From the NCBI GenBank assembly GCA_019914945.1, contig CM034109.1:4836001-4900000 (forward strand): 64,000 nucleotides of DNA, given 5' to 3'. This document shows, piece by piece, positions 12,227 to 23,425 of the stretch. The notes below the pieces were generated by a model. That model ran no database searches, was not told where the DNA came from, and was given only the letters and a program-made list of their open reading frames with translations. Within the stretch, counting starts at the first letter, position 1. Each line of letters starts with the position of its first letter. This DNA is from Typha latifolia (Eukaryota > Streptophyta > Magnoliopsida > Poales > Typhaceae). A program made the position numbers and the translations under genes.

Positions 12227-13095
12227 TATTCAACTAGTCATTCCCTCTCGACCCTGAGAGTCGACTCCTTTCTCCCTTATCCTCTCTGCCTTGCAGAGCA
12301 CCCCGATCTAGCCCACACAATCTCATTCATCTCCTCCATATCCTAAGGTCTTCCCCACGCCCATAGGCCTTCCACCATCCATCGACGACCTCCATCCTGT
12401 CGATCCGTAGGTTCCACATTTCATGTCCATTTCGCAACCATGTGATCTTTGGTCAATATTTTCACCATAATTCTTGATCTACTAATCCGATCAACCTGAT
12501 TTCGATTTCGTTGGATCCCTGACTTTTAGAGGAACAACCTATAATATCAGATCTTTTGGATGGTTAGATCGATCAGAATTTATCTCAAAATATCCACCTC
12601 TAGATCTATTCTGATCTAGCAGGGTATTTTGGTAAACCTTGATATCTAGAAATCCACATATCACCCCAGATCCCATGACCCCATTTCGGAAAGCTGACTT
12701 AGAGATATATCTTTCTCCAAATTTGATAAGTATCCAACGGTAGGATCATCAGTAAATCAGTCTGGAAGATACGGCTATATTTAGTATTCGACTAGTCATT
12801 CTCTCTCAACCCTGAGAGCCGACTCCCTTCTCCCTCATTCTCTCTGCCTTGCATCGCACCCCGATCTAGCCCACACCATCTCATTTATCTCCTCCACATC
12901 CTAAGGTCTTCCCCACACCCATAGGCCTTCCACCAACCATCGACGACCTCCATCCCATCAATCCGAAGGTTCCACATTTCACGTCCATCTCACACCCATA
13001 TGATCTTCAGTCAATATTTTTACCATAACTCAATCTACTCATCCGATCGACCTGATTTCAATTTTGTTGGATCCCCAACTTCCAGGGCAACAATT
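12227..13095 (+). repeat. Direct duplication inside the H LTR, 558-bp offset
   Basis: About 300 bp starting 'tattc(a/g)actagtcatt' occurs at 12227 and at 12785, including 'ccctgagag(t/c)cgactcc', 'cccataggccttccacca' and 'ttggatccc'. The copies differ by scattered substitutions. Confidence 0.8.
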
Positions 13096-16000
13096 TACCA
13101 AATATCCTACCAAAGCATTTCTCCATTGTCTAACACCTTTCTCATTTCATTTTAGGAATTCTATAAGTGTAACACCCCAATTTAAAAAAAAAAAAAAAAA
13201 AAAAAAACCCTGACTGACGCACGTGCCGAGCACGTGCGTCAGCCTGTCAGCCTACCACCCTGCCCTTCCCTTTCTTCTTCTTCTTCCCTTCCTTTGCCGT
13301 GCACGCCACCCATCTCCCTCATCTCTTCTTTCCCTCACCGCAGCCCCTCCGCTCTCATCTCTCTCCCTCGTGGTTGCTGCCAGCCGCCGAAGCCGCCGAG
13401 CTCGCCGACCCCCCCCCTCCGGTAAGCTTTCCTTCCCCTCCTTCCTTTCTTCCCTTCTTCCTTCCCCTTCTCGGCCTCGTGCTGTGCCAGACCCATGCCG
13501 TCGCCGTCCCCGCGCTGCGCCGCCGACCTCGTGCCGCGCCGCCGCAGCCCCATCTCGCCTCTCCGCCTTCCCTTCGTCTCCTCCCTCAGATGGGGAATAC
13601 CGAGGGGGGGGGTTGTTTAACCCCCCGTGATCCCCCTCCCCCTTTTCTTTTATGGGCTACGGTCATACCGCAGCCCACCGAACCCTGGGTGGGCTGCGGT
13701 CAGACGTAGCCCATCGAGCCTGGGTGGGCTGCGGTCCGACGCAGCCCACCGAGCCCCTTGGTGGGCTGCGGTCCAGACCCCCAGCCCACTAGGCTTGGGT
13801 TGGGTGGGCTGCAGACCGCAGCCCACCAACCAAGCCTCTGGTGGGCTGTGGTTGGACCCAGCCCACTTCGGCCAACCTTGTGGGCTGCAGCCCAATTGCA
13901 GCCCACCTTGGCCCCTTGCCTATTAGGTTAGGTTTGAGCCTAACCCAATACCCCTAGCCCAGCCCTTTGGGGACCATTTGGACCCTATAACCCCGTTTAC
14001 TTTTTGCACCTGATTTAATTAGCCTGATCTAGTATCATATGAATTGTAGGATGACATAAGACTCGCCCTAGGAGACCCTTGACTCATGTAATTGCCAACC
14101 ATAATTACGCTAATAAGATAATTGATTCTATTAGTTGGCTAATCTTACATATGACTTTACTTGCGTGAATTAATAGGATTGACACCGCGTGAGGAAGATT
14201 TTGGGATTCCGGACTAGCTGATGAGTTTTACCATACCGTGGAGATCCCCTAGGCGAGTAGAGTTATACAAATCTAGAATAACATAATTACAGTCATTATA
14301 CCTGTCATGATATGGTAAGAAATATCAATATTAATGCATGCAATTGGTACTCCATGTTATATCTTTTACATATGTAGTTATTTATAACCTGTTCAATTTT
14401 GTTGGATCCCCAACTTCCAGGGCAACAATTTACCAAATATCCTACCAAAGCATTTCTCCATTGTCTAACATCTTTCTCATTTCATTTTAGGAATTCTATA
14501 AGTGTAACACCCCAATTTAAAAAAAAAAAAAAAAAAAAAAAAACCCTGACTGACGAGCACGTGCGTGAGCCTGTCAGCCTACCACCCTGCCCTTCCCTTT
14601 CTTCTTCTTCTTCCCTTCCTTTGCCGTGCACGCCACCCATCTCCCTCATCTCTTCTTTCCCTCACCGTAGCCCCTCCGCTCTCATCTCTCTCCCTCGTGG
14701 TTGCCGCCAGCCGCCGAAGCCGCCGAGCTCGCCGACCCCCCCCCTCCGGTAAGCTTTCCTTCCCCTCCTTCCTTTCTTCCCTTCTTCCTTCCCCTCCTCG
14801 GCCTCGTGCTGTGCCAGACCCATGCCGTCGCCGTCCCCGCGCTGCGCCGCCGACCTCGTGCCGCGCCGCCGCAGCCCATCTGCCTCTCCGCCTTCCCTTC
14901 GTCTCCTCCCTCGGATGGGGAATACCGAGGGGGGGGTTGTTTAACCCCCCGTGATCCCCCTCCCCCTTTTCTTTTGTGGGCTGCGGTCATACCGCAGCCC
15001 ACCGAACCCTGGGTGGGCTGCGGTCAGACGTAGCCCATCGAGCCTGGGTGGGCTGCGGTCCGACGCAGCCCACCGAGCCCCTTGGTGGGCTGCGGTCCAG
15101 ACCCCCAGCCCACTAGGCTTGGGTTGGGTGGGCCGTGCACCGCAGCCCACCAACCAAGCCTCTCCGGTGGGCCGTGGTTGGACCCAGCCCACTTCGGCCA
15201 ACCTTGTGGGCTGCGGCCCAGTGCAGCCCACCTTGGCCCCTTGCCTATTAGGTTAGGTTTGAGCCTAACCCAATACCCCTAGCCCAGCCCTTTGGGGACC
15301 ATTTGGACCCTATAACCCCGTTTACTTTTTGCACCTGATTTAATTAGCCTGATCTAGTATCATATGAATTGTAGGATGACATAAGACTCGCCCTAGGAGA
15401 CCCTTGACTCATGTAATTGCCAACCATAATTACGCTAATAAGATAATTGATTCTATTAGTTGGCTAATCTTACATATGACTTTACTTGCGTGAATTAATA
15501 GGATTGACACCGCGTGAGGAAGATTTTGGGATTCCGGACTAGCTGACGAGTTTTACCATACCGAGGAGATCCCCTAGGCGAGTAGAGTTATACAAATCTA
15601 GAATAACATAATTACAGTCATTATACCTGTCATGATATGGTAAGAAATATCAATATTAATGCATGCAATTGGTACTCCCTGTTATATCTTTTACATATGT
15701 AGTTATTTATAACCTGTTCAATTTTGTTGGATCCCCAACTTCCAGGGCAACAATTTACCAAATATCCTACCAAAGCATTTCTCCATTGTCTAACATCTTT
15801 CTCATTTCATTTTAGGAATTCTATAAGTGTAACACCCCAATTTTAAAAAAAAAAAAAAAAAAAAAAAACCCTGACTGACGAGCACGTGCGTCAGCCTGTC
15901 AGCCTACCACCCTGCCCTTCCCTTTCTTCTTCTTCTTCCCTTCCTTTGCCGTGCACGCCACCCATCTCCCTCATCTCTTCTTTCCCTCACCGTAGCCCCT

Positions 16001-17162
16001 CCGCTCTCATCTCTCTCCCTCGTGGTTGCCGCCAGCCGCCGAAGCCGCCGAGCTCGCCGACCCCCCCCATCCGGTAAGCTTTCCTTCCCCTCCTTCCTTT
16101 CTTCCCTTCTTCCTTCCCCTCCTCGGCCTCGTGCTGTGCCAGACCCATGCCGTCGCCGTCCCCGCGCTGCGCCGCCGACCTCGTGCCGCGCCGCCGCAGC
16201 CCATCTGCCTCTCCGCCTTCCCTTCGTCTCCTCCCTCGGATGGGGAATACCGAGGGGGGGGTTGTTTAACCCCCCGTGATCCCCCTCCCCCTTTTCTTTT
16301 GTGGGCTGCGGTCATACCGCAGCCCACCGAACCCTGGGTGGGCTGCGGTCAGACGTAGCCCATCGAGCCTGGGTGGGCTGCGGTCCGACGCAGCCCACCG
16401 AGCCCCTTGGTGGGCTGCGGTCCAGACCCCCAGCCCACTAGGCTTGGGTTGGGTGGGCTGCAGACCGCAGCCCACCAACCAAGCCTCTGGTGGGCTGTGG
16501 TTGGACCCAGCCCACTTCGGCCAACCTTGTGGGCTGCAGCCCAATTGCAGCCCACCTTGGCCCCTTGCCTATTAGGTTAGGTTTGAGCCTAACCCAATAC
16601 CCCTAGCCCAGCCCTTTGGGGACCATTTGGACCCTATAACCCCGTTTACTTTTTGCACCTGATTTAATTAGCCTGATCTAGTATCATATGAATTGTAGGA
16701 TGACATAAGACTCGCCCTAGGAGACCCTTGACTCATGTAATTGCCAACCATAATTACGCTAATAAGATAATTGATTCTATTAGTTGGCTAATCTTACATA
16801 TGACTTTACTTGCGTGAATTAATAGGATTGACACCGCGTGAGGAAGATTTTGGGATTCCGGACTTGCTGACGAGTTTTACCATACCGTGGAGATCCCCCA
16901 GGCGAGTAGAGTTATACAAATCTAGAATAACATAATTACAGTCATTATACCTGTCATGATATGGTAAGAAATATCAGTATTAATGCATGCAATTGGTACT
17001 CCCTGTTATATCTTTTACATATGTAGTTATTTATAACCTGTTCAATTTTGTTGGATCCCCAACTTCCAGGGCAACAATTTACCAAATATCCTACCAAAGC
17101 ATTTCTCCATTGTCTAACACCTTTCTCATTTCATTTTAGGAATTCTATAAGTGTAACACCCC

Positions 17163-17197
<35 letters not shown>

Positions 17198-18373
17198 CTG
17201 ACTGACGAGCACGTGCGTCAGCCTGTCAGCCTGTCAGCCTACCACCCTGCCCTTCCCTCTTCCCTTTCTTCTTCTTCTTCCCTTCCTTTGCCGTGCACGC
17301 CACCCATCTCCCTCATCTCTTCTTTCCCTCACCGCAGCCCCTCCGCTCTCATCTCTCTCCCTCGTGGTTGCTGCCAGCCGCCGAAGCCGCCGAGCTCGCC
17401 GACCCCCCCCCTCCGGTAAGCTTTCCTTCCCCTCCTTCCTTTCTTCCCTTCTTCCTTCCCCTCCTCGGCCTCGTCTTTGTGCCAGGACCCATGCCGTCGC
17501 CGCCCCCCGCGCTGCGCGCGCGCCGTGCGCGCCGCCGCAGCCCCATCTCGCCTCTCCGCCTTCCCTTCGTCTCCTCCCTCGGATGGGGAATACCGAGGGG
17601 GTTGTTTAACCCCGTGATCCCCTCCCCTTTTTTTTTTGTGGGCTGCGGTCATACCGCAGCCCACCGAACCCTGGGTGGGCTGCGGTCAGACGTAGCCCAT
17701 CGAGCCTGGGTGGGCTGCGGTCCGACGCAGCCCACCGAGCCCCTTGGTGGGATGCAGTCCAGACCCCCAGCCCACTAGGCTTGGGTTGGGTGGGCTGCAG
17801 ACCGCAGCCCACCAACCAAGCCTCTGGTAGGCTATGGTTGGACCCAGCCCACTTCGGCCAACCTTGTGGGCTGCAGCCCAATTGCAGCCCACCTTGGCCC
17901 CTTGCCTATTAGGTTAGGTTTGAGCCTAACCCAATACCCCTAGCCCAGCCCTTTGGGGACTATTTGGACCCTATAACCCCGTTTACTTTTTGCACCTGAT
18001 TTAATTAGCCTGATCTAGTATCATGTGAATTGTAGGATGACATAAGACCCGCCCTAGGAGACCCTTGACTCATGTAATTGCCAACCATAATTACGCTAAT
18101 AAGATAATTGATTCTATTAGTTGGCTAATCTTACATATGACTTTACTTGAATTAATAGGATTGACACCGCGTGAGGAAGATTTTGGGATTCCGGACTAGC
18201 TGACGAGTTTTACCATACCGTGGAGATCCCCCAGGCGAGTAGAGTTATACAAATCTAGAATAACATAATTACAGTAATTATACCTGTCATGATATGGTAG
18301 GAAATGTCAGTATTAATGCACGCAATTGGTACTCCCTGTTATATCTTTTACATATGTAGTTATTTATAACCTG
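13057..18373 (+). repeat. Four tandem 1.33-kb units
   Basis: Units run 13057-14391, 14392-15716, 15717-17040 and 17041-18373 (1335, 1325, 1324 and 1333 bp). Each opens with 'ttcaattttgttggatccc', which is H-LTR sequence. It then runs across the insertion junction 'ctataag|tgtaacacccc', a poly-A tract of over 20 A, a GC-rich C/T-biased stretch and a cluster of 'gtgggctgcgg...ccgcagcccac' inverted repeats, then AT-rich LTR sequence. Units 2 and 3 share variants (such as 'gcccatctgcctctcc') absent from 1 and 4, while unit 2 has private changes near 15130-15220. Open frames inside are by-products of GC bias. Confidence 0.95.
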
Positions 18374-19402
18374 TTCATCATAGTATCATGAGGATGTTAA
18401 TGTGTATGATAATGCTTTACATGTGTCCTGTATGGTATACCATTGCATAGATGTATGATTGCTGTGAATATGGAATGTAATGATCATGATGACTATAACA
18501 TGCTTTATACACGCATAAACACTGCACCACTTCCACCTATCATTAGTAGTCGAATTCGGACTAGGCAGTACCCCTACTCACTCAGCCTAGGGTTAAGGGT
18601 AGAGTGTATCATATATGTCTATACTATTAGCGGCCTACACCTGAGGTCGGGAAGCCTGTGTGGCATTCAGGTAGTTATACTGCATAGTTAGGATTAGATT
18701 ATGATAATAGAAGAACATGATTGTGAGGCGGGGATATATCTCTAGCGGTACCCGACGACGCAGGGTTAGGGCATTTGTTGATGAGCCGAGGGCTCCCGAT
18801 TCTCCCGCCGAGGGCGGTGATGATTTAGAGAGTGAGATATGGGCTTACGACCGGGGTCCTGAGTCTGATGGCCACAGACAACCGGTCACATGTAGTGTCG
18901 CCATACACGTGTAGGTGGCATTACCGCTAGCAAATATGGTAAGTCATTTCAATAAGCATATCGTTATCGTTAGCAAATATGGGCATACACTGGATATATA
19001 CATGCGATGTCATTAATTTAGATTGTATGGATCCTACTCGCTGGGATGTAAGCTCACCCCTCATGGCGGTATTATTTCAGAGCTAGGGGACGCAGGTGCG
19101 GGTAGCGAGGAGTAGCCGCTTTTCTTTCCAGTACGTATATTAGTGTATTAAGCCCCTGCGAGGGTGTGATGATGACGTTGTATTTTTTTTTTGGACTTTA
19201 GCATTGTATTTTGGATGTATATTTGGAAGGCTTGTTGTGGCCTGTGGACTTGTATCTGGACTCTTATAATTGAGTTTATTTATGATGAAATTGTGCTGTT
19301 GTGTGCCTTGTGAAATCCTTGTACTAACAGGTCATGTGATACACCGCGTGGGGGGATTTACCCACGCGGTTTACACGTGTATTTGGAGGTTTGGGTGTTT
19401 CA
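13168..19402 (+). mobile_element. Solo LTR, Tekay-like, TSD ATAAG
   Basis: The element starts TGTAACACCCC (13168) and ends GGGTGTTTCA (19402). It is flanked on both sides by ATAAG (13163-13167 and 19403-19407), a perfect 5-bp target duplication. No internal retroelement region is present, so the other LTR was lost by recombination. Subtracting three extra tandem units leaves about 2.25 kb, a normal size for long-LTR chromoviruses. The 3' portion (18380-19402) has no credible gene; the 65-codon frame at 18717-18914 is LTR sequence. Confidence 0.85.
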
Positions 19403-19475
19403 ATAAGCTTCATCTTTCATAGGCTCAACATTTTCTTTATTGAGTTTCAACATTGGACAACCCTTTTCTTCTTGC

Positions 19476-19645
19476 TTATGAAAGATACTTGCCCAGGCCA
19501 CCAAAGCTATTCAAATTAGGGAATGCAGGACTACCAGCCAGGTACATACGGCCAGATGCACTCAAATCTCGAGTCACGTCCTGACCTATAGCGACCATTT
19601 CGCCTGGACCGGAAGAGGCATCTATGAATTGATAAAAACTACCAT
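19476..19645 (-). pseudogene. Possible captured last exon of an unrecognised host gene
   Basis: On the minus strand an open stretch of about 50 codons (with DASSGPGEMVAIGQDV and MYLAGSPAFPNLNSFGG) ends at a TAA (19476-19478). It is preceded by a T-rich tract and 'ttatggtag', a plausible splice acceptor near 19636. It sits in the ~0.4-kb non-LTR sequence that surrounds the Tekay-like solo LTR inside the H LTR. The residue mix looks like a real protein C-terminus, but I do not recognise the family. It could be a gene fragment carried by a transposon. Confidence 0.35.
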
Positions 19646-20382
19646 AATATAAGAAAAGAAGAAAAAAATGAAATATTGAAGCATCATGCTGGGGAAGGAA
19701 TTATCCGTAGCCCGAGCCGCTTCCCCAAATGTCAATCCAACGTTTTCTCCATCTCAGATCTTTTAGACGGTTAGATCGATCAAAATTTATCTCAAAATAT
19801 CTACCTCTAGATCTATTCTGATCCAGCAGAGTATTTTGGTAAAACCTTGATATCTAGAAATCCACATATCGCCCCAGATCCCACAACCCTATTCCAGAAA
19901 GCTCACTCAGAGATCTATCTTCCATCCAAATTATCCCATGGTCAGATCATCAGTAAATTAGTCTAGAAGATACGACTATATTTAGATCCAAATTAGACCT
20001 CAATCAACATCTATTTCGAATTCTTTCCTATATTTCCTTAAATATCCTTCCATATCTTCCCTATTCCCTTCCATCATATTTCATCTACCATTCATAGCCA
20101 TTCCATCTCCACCATTCATCCTTAATCCTCCATAATCCACCTAGGATCTTGTGCCTCCACCCATGGATCCATTGACAAACTCCCCTGGCATTCGTCTACT
20201 TATCTAACGATGTCGATCCCGCCATCCGATTTCCCTAAAACTAGATTCATTGGAAAGCCTTTCTAGGGCTAGAACATATCAAAGTTTCTGAATTCCTTTT
20301 CCAAAGTTCCATACTAGATCTTATCTAGGTCTGAAAAATGGGATAGCTCTAACCTCAGCCAAATGGGAGATCGTATCAAAAG

Positions 20383-20395
20383 TGGTATTAGAGCC
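20383..20395 (+). promoter_or_regulatory. Element H primer-binding site
   Basis: 'tggtattagagcc' lies 4 bp after the 5' LTR end and complements the 3' end of initiator tRNA-Met with one mismatch (usual TGGTATCAGAGCC). It primes minus-strand DNA synthesis. Confidence 0.85.
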
Positions 20396-20421
20396 ACCGT
20401 TTCTCGGACACGCGCTTTCTA

Positions 20422-20487
20422 TGATGACAACCAGAGCCATGGCTGCACGGCAAAATAAGGGACCTGATCAGAAACCCTCTACTTGAC
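20422..20487 (+). pseudogene. Element H gag start fragment
   Basis: It begins 27 bp after the primer-binding site. The 21 codons open MMTTRAMAARQNK, matching the gag start MTTTRSMAARR of elements A and B, then reach a TGA. The rest of gag and nearly all of pol are deleted. 20540-20879 corresponds, in reverse complement, to 24378-24660 of element G and includes the pol 3' end next to the LTR. Confidence 0.75.
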
Positions 20488-20879
20488 TTAAGTTGAGTTT
20501 CTTATACTAGGATACATTTGACTTGGATCCTAATCCATGGAGTGGGTAGTACGATTATGCGCACAACCAATAGTCAGTTCGACTGGTTGAACCTAACTCG
20601 AGTCACTAGGTGGACCTAATTAGTATCCACCAACTACACCTAACTCGACCTCCCGAGTGCAATCGGATGCACCAGATTTCTATAACTGAACTGACATTGG
20701 ATCAATTGGTTCGACTACCCAAGATCGAGTGGACACAATGTAGACGGACTTGAATTCCACCTTGGGCCAATAGGAGTATAGGAGTACAAGTATCCAAGCT
20801 CGACTTAGGATGATCCACCAAGCACAGCAAGTTTCACTCGAGTCACCTTGAGAACAAGGTGCATGGAAGTGTGGTGGAT

Positions 20880-21509
20880 TGATATGATCCGGGTGAGCTA
20901 GATCAGTCTAGAAGATGGGCTTTAGGCCAATTGGTCTACTCAAAGGGTATTGGGGGGGCTCAATACAGTTATCCACTCTATTTGCTTATTTACCTATTAT
21001 ATTTGCTTTAGTTTAATCCCAAATTGGGTAATGGGCTAAGCCCACTTGTATCTCCCTCTTATAAATAAGAGGGTTGATCTTCACTTGAGGATCATGGATG
21101 AATTGTTATGAAATTTTTGGCTTGAGCCCACTTCTCCCTCTTCTATTAGTCTAGGACTTCTCATCATGGTTATGTCCCTCTCCCTTCCCTCTCGACCCTG
21201 AGAGCCGACTCCCTTCTCCCTCATCCTCTTTGCCTTGCACTGCACCCCGATCTAGCCCACACCATCTCATTCATCTCCTCCACATCGTAAGGTCTTCCCC
21301 ACGCCCATAGGCCTTCCACCATCCATCAAAGACCTCCATCCTGTCGATCCGAAGGTTCCACCTTTCACGTCCATCTCTCACCCATATGATCTTCGGTCAA
21401 TATTTTCACCATAACTCTTGATCTACTCCTCCGATCGGCCTATGCTAGATCTTGTCTAAATCTGAAAAACAGGATAGATCTAACCTTAGCCCAAGGGGAG
21501 ATCATATCA
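20880..21509 (+). repeat. Element H, 3' LTR
   Basis: 630-bp LTR from TGATATGATCC to 'gatcatatca', colinear with the start of the 5' LTR but with its central part deleted. A TATA-like 'tcttataaataag' lies at about 21058-21070. Confidence 0.85.
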
Positions 21510-21660
21510 CCAATTGGTAGAGATATTTTCATATTCCACCCTTGGGCCAACGAATACCAACCAAAGCCAAGAAACCCTCCTATAAAGGGTTGTGAAGATA
21601 TAAAATAGTATCGTGATCCATCGATAGTTGTTCAAGGCAAGGGAGGATATAGACTATGAC

Positions 21661-22232
21661 TGTTACAAATCATATCTGGAACGATCCAGATGTAAGAAAA
21701 TTATGACAATCTATTTGGAGATAGCCTAGGAAGTTAAGGTTCTCATGGATCTTGTTTCATGAGAATCCGATATTTGGATGAAAAGATATTAATAAAATAG
21801 TAGAGTAAGGTAAAATAGAGTAACCGGTAAATATGCGACATTGCGGCGGTCATCAGAGGGTAGTGGACGACCAAGGGTAGTGGAGGATGGTCGTAAGGCA
21901 GGGTGGCTGCTGGTGGAGGAAGATGGCTAGGTTTTGGAAGATTGAAATGTTTTTACGGCTATGATATACTCCTAAAAAAATAAAGATGATCTAGCGACTA
22001 CGATAAAAGATAAAGACGGAATAATTATTGTGGCTAAACTTAGATTTAATTATCAACACATGTCCACTCCTATTTATATGTGTAAAAATTCCTAGTGGAT
22101 CGAATCCACATGCGGATTATTCTATTTATTTGAAATTTAAAATAAGAAGATAAAACTAACTAATTAACACAAGTTGACTCGACTCGACTCAACTAGCTCG
22201 ATTAGCCTAACCTACGTGATCGGATCATAACA
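21661..22232 (-). mobile_element. Solo LTR (TGTTA...TAACA)
   Basis: On the minus strand it starts TGTTATGATCCG and ends ATGATTTGTAACA. Flanks ATGAC (21656-21660) and ATGCC (22233-22237) match at 4 of 5 bases. It interrupts the 3' flank of gene copy 2, which resumes at 22238 in register with copy 1. 'tataaatagg' on the minus strand (near 22070) is a likely TATA box. No internal region. Confidence 0.8.
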
Positions 22233-22237
22233 ATGCC

Positions 22238-22665
22238 GACAGAATGGTGGTATTTATCACTATTTATAGGCCTTTAAAATTATCTAAGCTCTTGTAACCT
22301 TTCTATTATTCAGCCCATTATATTTACACTATGGCCATTATGTGACCATTTCAATAAGTTATTAGAATTATACAATGATTGTGATTTTTAATTTTTTATG
22401 TATTAATTTAGGGGTTTAATTTACACAGCCTCCCGAACTATAACCATTTTTTGTCAAGCACCCAATGAATTTTCTTTAATTATATAAACCTTCTGACCTG
22501 AGAAAATCTTTAGTTCATGGGTTATATGCCAATAATAAAAAAATTGAGGGTTCTGTAGATGACCATCGATTGAAGTCTTTGCTCAAATTTCACACTTCGA
22601 AGAAGTACTCAGTGAATGTAGATTAAATCTTTATTTGATTGTGCTCAACTTGATGTGGGCCATGG
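22238..22665 (+). other. 3' flank of gene copy 2
   Basis: Colinear with 8455-8920 behind copy 1 ('ggtatttatcactat', 'gtgatttttaattttttatgtattaattta', 'tgatgtggg'). Homology stops near 22660 where a gypsy gag remnant begins, marking the right limit of the visible tandem duplication. Confidence 0.7.
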
Positions 22666-22669
22666 GCTT

Positions 22670-23420
22670 GGGTCATATTTCTTCTCTCCTCCTTGTAGAT
22701 CTGGTTCAATTGATCCAACTTAGACTCCATCAGAATAGCTAATGAGAAGGTCTTGTTAGAAGTAGTAAGCCTCAAAGCCTTGACCTCAGTTTGAATGTCA
22801 AGCCTGAGCCCACTAATAAAGGTATTCTTTACGGCTGAGTTAGACCACTTAGTGGCCTAGTTGTAGATCCGCTCAAACTCCTCCTAGTAAGCTCGAATAG
22901 TTGTCGACTGAGTTAGCTCAGTCAACATAGCCTAAAAGTCCTTGTACTAGGTTGGACTGAACTGATTACAAATCGCATCTACAATATCTAGCTAAGACTC
23001 AAATGGTTGAGTCCGCTTAGCCAACTAGTACCACCTAATCGCCATGCTCTCTAAGTGGAATGAGGCTAGCTAGACCTTCTGGTGATCAGGCATGCCACGG
23101 TACGTGAAAAACTGCTTCGCTAGATAGGTCTAGTCTAGCAGGTCTTCTCTAGAGAATTTTAGAAAATCAAGCTTGACGGTCCAAACTTAGATCCCAAAAT
23201 ATGGCTTGTCATCGTAGGCCAAGTAACCTCATGGTCAAGGCTGCTTACTTGGGACATGGGCCCACAGGTCCAACTCATGTCGCCCGCGAGCTACACTCGG
23301 GTTTGACTTAGTTTGATGGCTTGGGCCCATTGGATCATACCACCATTCATCCTTGAGCTCATACTCATGCTCTAGGTTGTGTTCATAAGTTCCAAACTAG
23401 TTCGCACGAGGTGATTGAAC
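22670..23420 (-). pseudogene. Gypsy gag remnant with in-frame TAG stops
   Basis: On the minus strand a gag-like frame reads VKLDFLKFSREDLL, QFFTYRGMPDHQKV, LASFHLESMAIRWY and EEFERIYN in one register, broken mainly by TAG codons. These correspond to the gag domain of element A (FFAYQGTAEEYKVTLASFHLE and so on). Its N-terminal part (23200-23420) is less clear and is cut by element G; 26581-26820 may be its continuation. It encoded a capsid precursor and is now dead. Confidence 0.75.
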
Positions 23421-23425
23421 TAGTT

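Larger units (their letters stand above)
11916..20378 (+). repeat. Element H, 5' LTR, interrupted and partly duplicated
   Basis: LTR sequence is present at 11916-13095 and 19745-20378. The text between is foreign: a ~0.4-kb piece containing a solo LTR. A TATA-like 'cttataaatagg' lies near 12095. The stretch from 'tattcaactagtcatt' (12227) recurs at 12785 with a 558-bp offset. The 3' LTR (20880-21509) is much shorter because it lacks the block from about 12500 to 20300. Confidence 0.75.
11916..21509 (+). mobile_element. Short gypsy-type element H, non-autonomous
   Basis: Plus-strand LTR element inserted in gene copy 2. LTR ends are TGATATGATTCG (11916) and 'agatcgtatca' (20378) for the 5' LTR, and TGATATGATCCG (20880) to 'gatcatatca' (21509) for the 3' LTR. 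The flanks CTAAT (11911-11915) and CCAAT (21510-21514) match at 4 of 5 positions, consistent with an aged 5-bp target duplication. The internal region is only about 500 bp and holds a gag start and the extreme end of pol, so movement must have depended on proteins from other elements. Most of its present length comes from later insertions in the 5' LTR. Confidence 0.85.
11824..21655 (+). pseudogene. Small secreted peptide, copy 2, split by a retrotransposon
   Basis: The first 30 codons (11824-11915) parallel copy 1: same start, hydrophobic leader and LFASTI segment. The frame is then interrupted by gypsy element H and resumes at 21515 after the target duplication, in frame, with IFHPWANEYQPKPRNPP and GCEDIK. 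A TAG stop follows at the position of the copy 1 histidine in KHC. Two codons that are Cys in copy 1 are Tyr here and a third is Gly, so only one of four cysteines remains. The gene was therefore damaged by substitutions as well as by the insertion. Its TATA-containing upstream region is intact. The 3' flank holds a second insertion (21661-22232). Confidence 0.75.

Noticed and set aside
13223..17892. Many open frames (60-160 codons) on both strands in the 13.2-17.9 kb region
   Set aside because: They recur identically in each tandem LTR unit, are C/T-biased low-complexity translations (Pro/Ser/Leu-rich, or Trp/Gly/Pro-rich from the hairpin cluster) and match no family.
18717..18914. 65-codon frame with charged residues
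   Set aside because: Lies in the 3' part of the Tekay-like LTR; its reverse complement resembles 35815-35880 of the other solo LTR at DNA level, with no coding pattern.
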